This document shows, piece after piece, positions 6,714-7,548 of a stretch of DNA of 7,548 nt. Positions within the stretch are counted from its first letter, which is position 1. Each line of letters opens with the position of its first letter. Source of the DNA: Devosia equisanguinis (lineage in GTDB: Bacteria; Pseudomonadota; Alphaproteobacteria; Rhizobiales; Devosiaceae); NCBI GenBank assembly GCA_945888565.1, contig CAMDAL010000198.1, positions 1-7,548 on the forward strand, written 5' to 3'. A model generated the notes under the pieces. It saw only the letters and a list, made by a program, of their open reading frames with translations, made no database searches and was not told where the DNA came from. The position numbers and the translations under genes are program-made.

Positions 6714-6720
6714 TCCCCTC
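6714..6720 (-). promoter_or_regulatory. Shine-Dalgarno site for tautomerase paralogue 2
   Basis: GAGGGGA on the minus strand lies 8 nt before the ATG at 6705, an excellent match and spacing that fixes this start. Confidence 0.75.
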
Positions 6721-6731
6721 AGAATGCGGAG

Positions 6732-6760
6732 AGAATTGAACATTGATGCACGTCGGTCAA
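6732..6760 (-). promoter_or_regulatory. Possible promoter for the tautomerase pair
   Basis: On the minus strand TTGACC (6760-6755, 5 of 6 to the -35 consensus) is followed after 17 nt by AATTCT (6737-6732, only 3 of 6 to the -10 consensus). The -35 overlaps the helicase stop codon. This would let the tautomerases be transcribed apart from the helicase, but the -10 match is poor. Confidence 0.25.
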
Positions 6761-7548
6761 TCGAGCGGATCGTAGCTTTTCTTTGTGCGCGGCTTGGTGC
6801 CGGCATCGACCGGCGGCTCGTGCTTCACCCGGTTCTTGTACTTGGGCTTGCCCTTGTCCTTGGAATTCGGGCCTTTGACCTTGGCAGGACGCGGCCGCTC
6901 GGCGGGCATCTCGGCCACGGGAGGAGCCTCGCTGGCCGGCATCGAGTCCAGCTTTGCCCCCTTGTCCGTCCGCACCTTGTAGTGGGGACCGTCCTCGCGT
7001 GGCTTGTACTGACGTGTGCCACGATGGGCGAAGGGGGCGACAAACTCCCCGGTGGCCTTGCGTTCGCGCTGTGGCGCGCCGTCATCACGCGGCTTGTACT
7101 CGCGGCGCGGGCGGTCATCAGCGCCCTGGGTCCGGTCACTACGCGGCTTGTACTCGCGGCGTGGCGTCTGTTCCCGATACTGCGGCGGGGTGTCGCCGGT
7201 AGCGGGCGAAATCTTCACCTCGCCACTGGCCGTCGCGACCTTCTCGGCGAAGCTCGCGGCCTTTTCCGGGGAAATCTCGAAACGCGTCTCGGTCTCGCCG
7301 ATCTTGATCGAGCCGATGTCGGCCTTCACCACATCGCCGGCCTTGCAGATCATCGGCAGGATCCACTTGGGATCGGCGCGATGCTTGCGGCCGATCGGCA
7401 TCACGAACCACTGCCCGCCCTGCATCGGCGCGCGCTTTTCGCGCGGTTCGCGCGGCTCGAACGGGGCATCGTTTTCGAAACGACTGCGGGCCGGCTTCTC
7501 GTTGATCGGCGGGATGCGCTCCTCCGATACATCCTCGGCAGCCGGGCG
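6757..7548 (-). CDS. DEAD-box RNA helicase, C-terminal part (DbpA-type RNA-binding domain), cut by window edge
   Basis: The frame is open from the right edge to the TGA at 6757, giving 263 residues of a longer protein; the helicase core lies outside the window. Residues about 46-104 (from QWFVMPIGRKH to the segment ending in FEISPEKAASFAEKV) match the DbpA RNA-binding domain that follows the core in DEAD-box helicases acting on rRNA. This domain gives binding to structured RNA during ribosome assembly. Residues about 110-263 form a low-complexity tail rich in Arg, Lys, Pro and Asp with repeated YKPR boxes at 133-136, 151-154 and 181-184 and looser copies near 189-193 and 236-240. It ends SYDPLD. 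The methionine at 7425 is internal, since upstream codons read on without a stop (FEPREPREKRAP). Helicase identity is inferred from the RNA-binding domain alone; the catalytic motifs cannot be seen here. Confidence 0.82.
   Translation of the reverse strand, partial: RPAAEDVSEERIPPINEKPARSRFENDAPFEPREPREKRAPMQGGQWFVMPIGRKHRADPKWILPMICKAGDVVKADIGSIKIGETETRFEISPEKAASFAEKVATASGEVKISPATGDTPPQYREQTPRREYKPRSDRTQGADDRPRREYKPRDDGAPQRERKATGEFVAPFAHRGTRQYKPREDGPHYKVRTDKGAKLDSMPASEAPPVAEMPAERPRPAKVKGPNSKDKGKPKYKNRVKHEPPVDAGTKPRTKKSYDPLD
7087..7161. repeat. Two 21-bp direct repeats within the helicase tail
   Basis: Positions 7087-7107 and 7141-7161 are identical over 21 bp and start 54 bp (18 codons) apart. 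They encode the RREYKPR boxes of the helicase C-terminal tail. A degenerate third copy lies near 6996-7014. The pattern fits in-frame tandem duplication of a basic RNA-binding segment. Confidence 0.8.

Noticed and set aside
7139..7425. Methionine at 7425 as the start of a free-standing 222-aa protein
   Set aside because: The frame continues without a stop to the window edge, and the DbpA-type domain normally follows a helicase core, so this is an internal residue of a longer gene.

Overview
The window looks like an ordinary chromosomal stretch of a GC-rich alphaproteobacterium. Protein style (stand-alone molybdopterin oxidoreductase, glutaminase-STAS-cNMP fusion, DbpA-type helicase with a long basic tail) suggests Hyphomicrobiales, perhaps Devosia-like. 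That placement is by resemblance only. No transposase, integrase, tRNA, rRNA, CRISPR array or phage gene was seen, and codon and base use look uniform.

Layout, left to right. Positions 1-221 hold no supportable gene; they lead into a TSUP-family (TauE/SafE-like) membrane exporter on + (222-992). It runs tail to tail, 1 bp apart, into a molybdopterin bis-MGD oxidoreductase on - (994-3081), with a small two-helix membrane protein upstream of it on the same strand (3130-3321). A 173-bp gap without recognisable features (3322-3494) follows. Next comes a 611-aa glutaminase carrying C-terminal STAS and cyclic-nucleotide-binding domains on - (3495-5330). Divergent from it, across 130 bp, is a voltage-sensor-type potassium channel with a C-terminal zinc ribbon on + (5461-6246). 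A perfect 10-bp-stem hairpin that contains the channel's stop codon separates it from a convergent pair of 4-oxalocrotonate-tautomerase-family genes on - (6270-6464 and 6469-6705). Upstream of these on the same strand lies the 3' part of a DEAD-box-type RNA helicase (6757 to the right edge), cut by the window.

Functional reading. The glutaminase makes glutamate and ammonia, and its tail predicts sensing of a cyclic nucleotide. The divergent neighbour is a K+ channel, and glutamate and K+ are paired osmolytes, so this is the most thought-provoking association here (inference). The two tautomerases are translationally coupled and differ at active-site positions in a way that recalls heterohexameric members of the superfamily. 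The exporter and the oxidoreductase could share sulfur-oxyanion chemistry, but convergent orientation is weak evidence.

Two genes appear to use TTG starts (222 and 5461) and one a GTG start (6464). In each case a Shine-Dalgarno match or a family-conserved residue decides the start. I found no clearly new multi-gene system.
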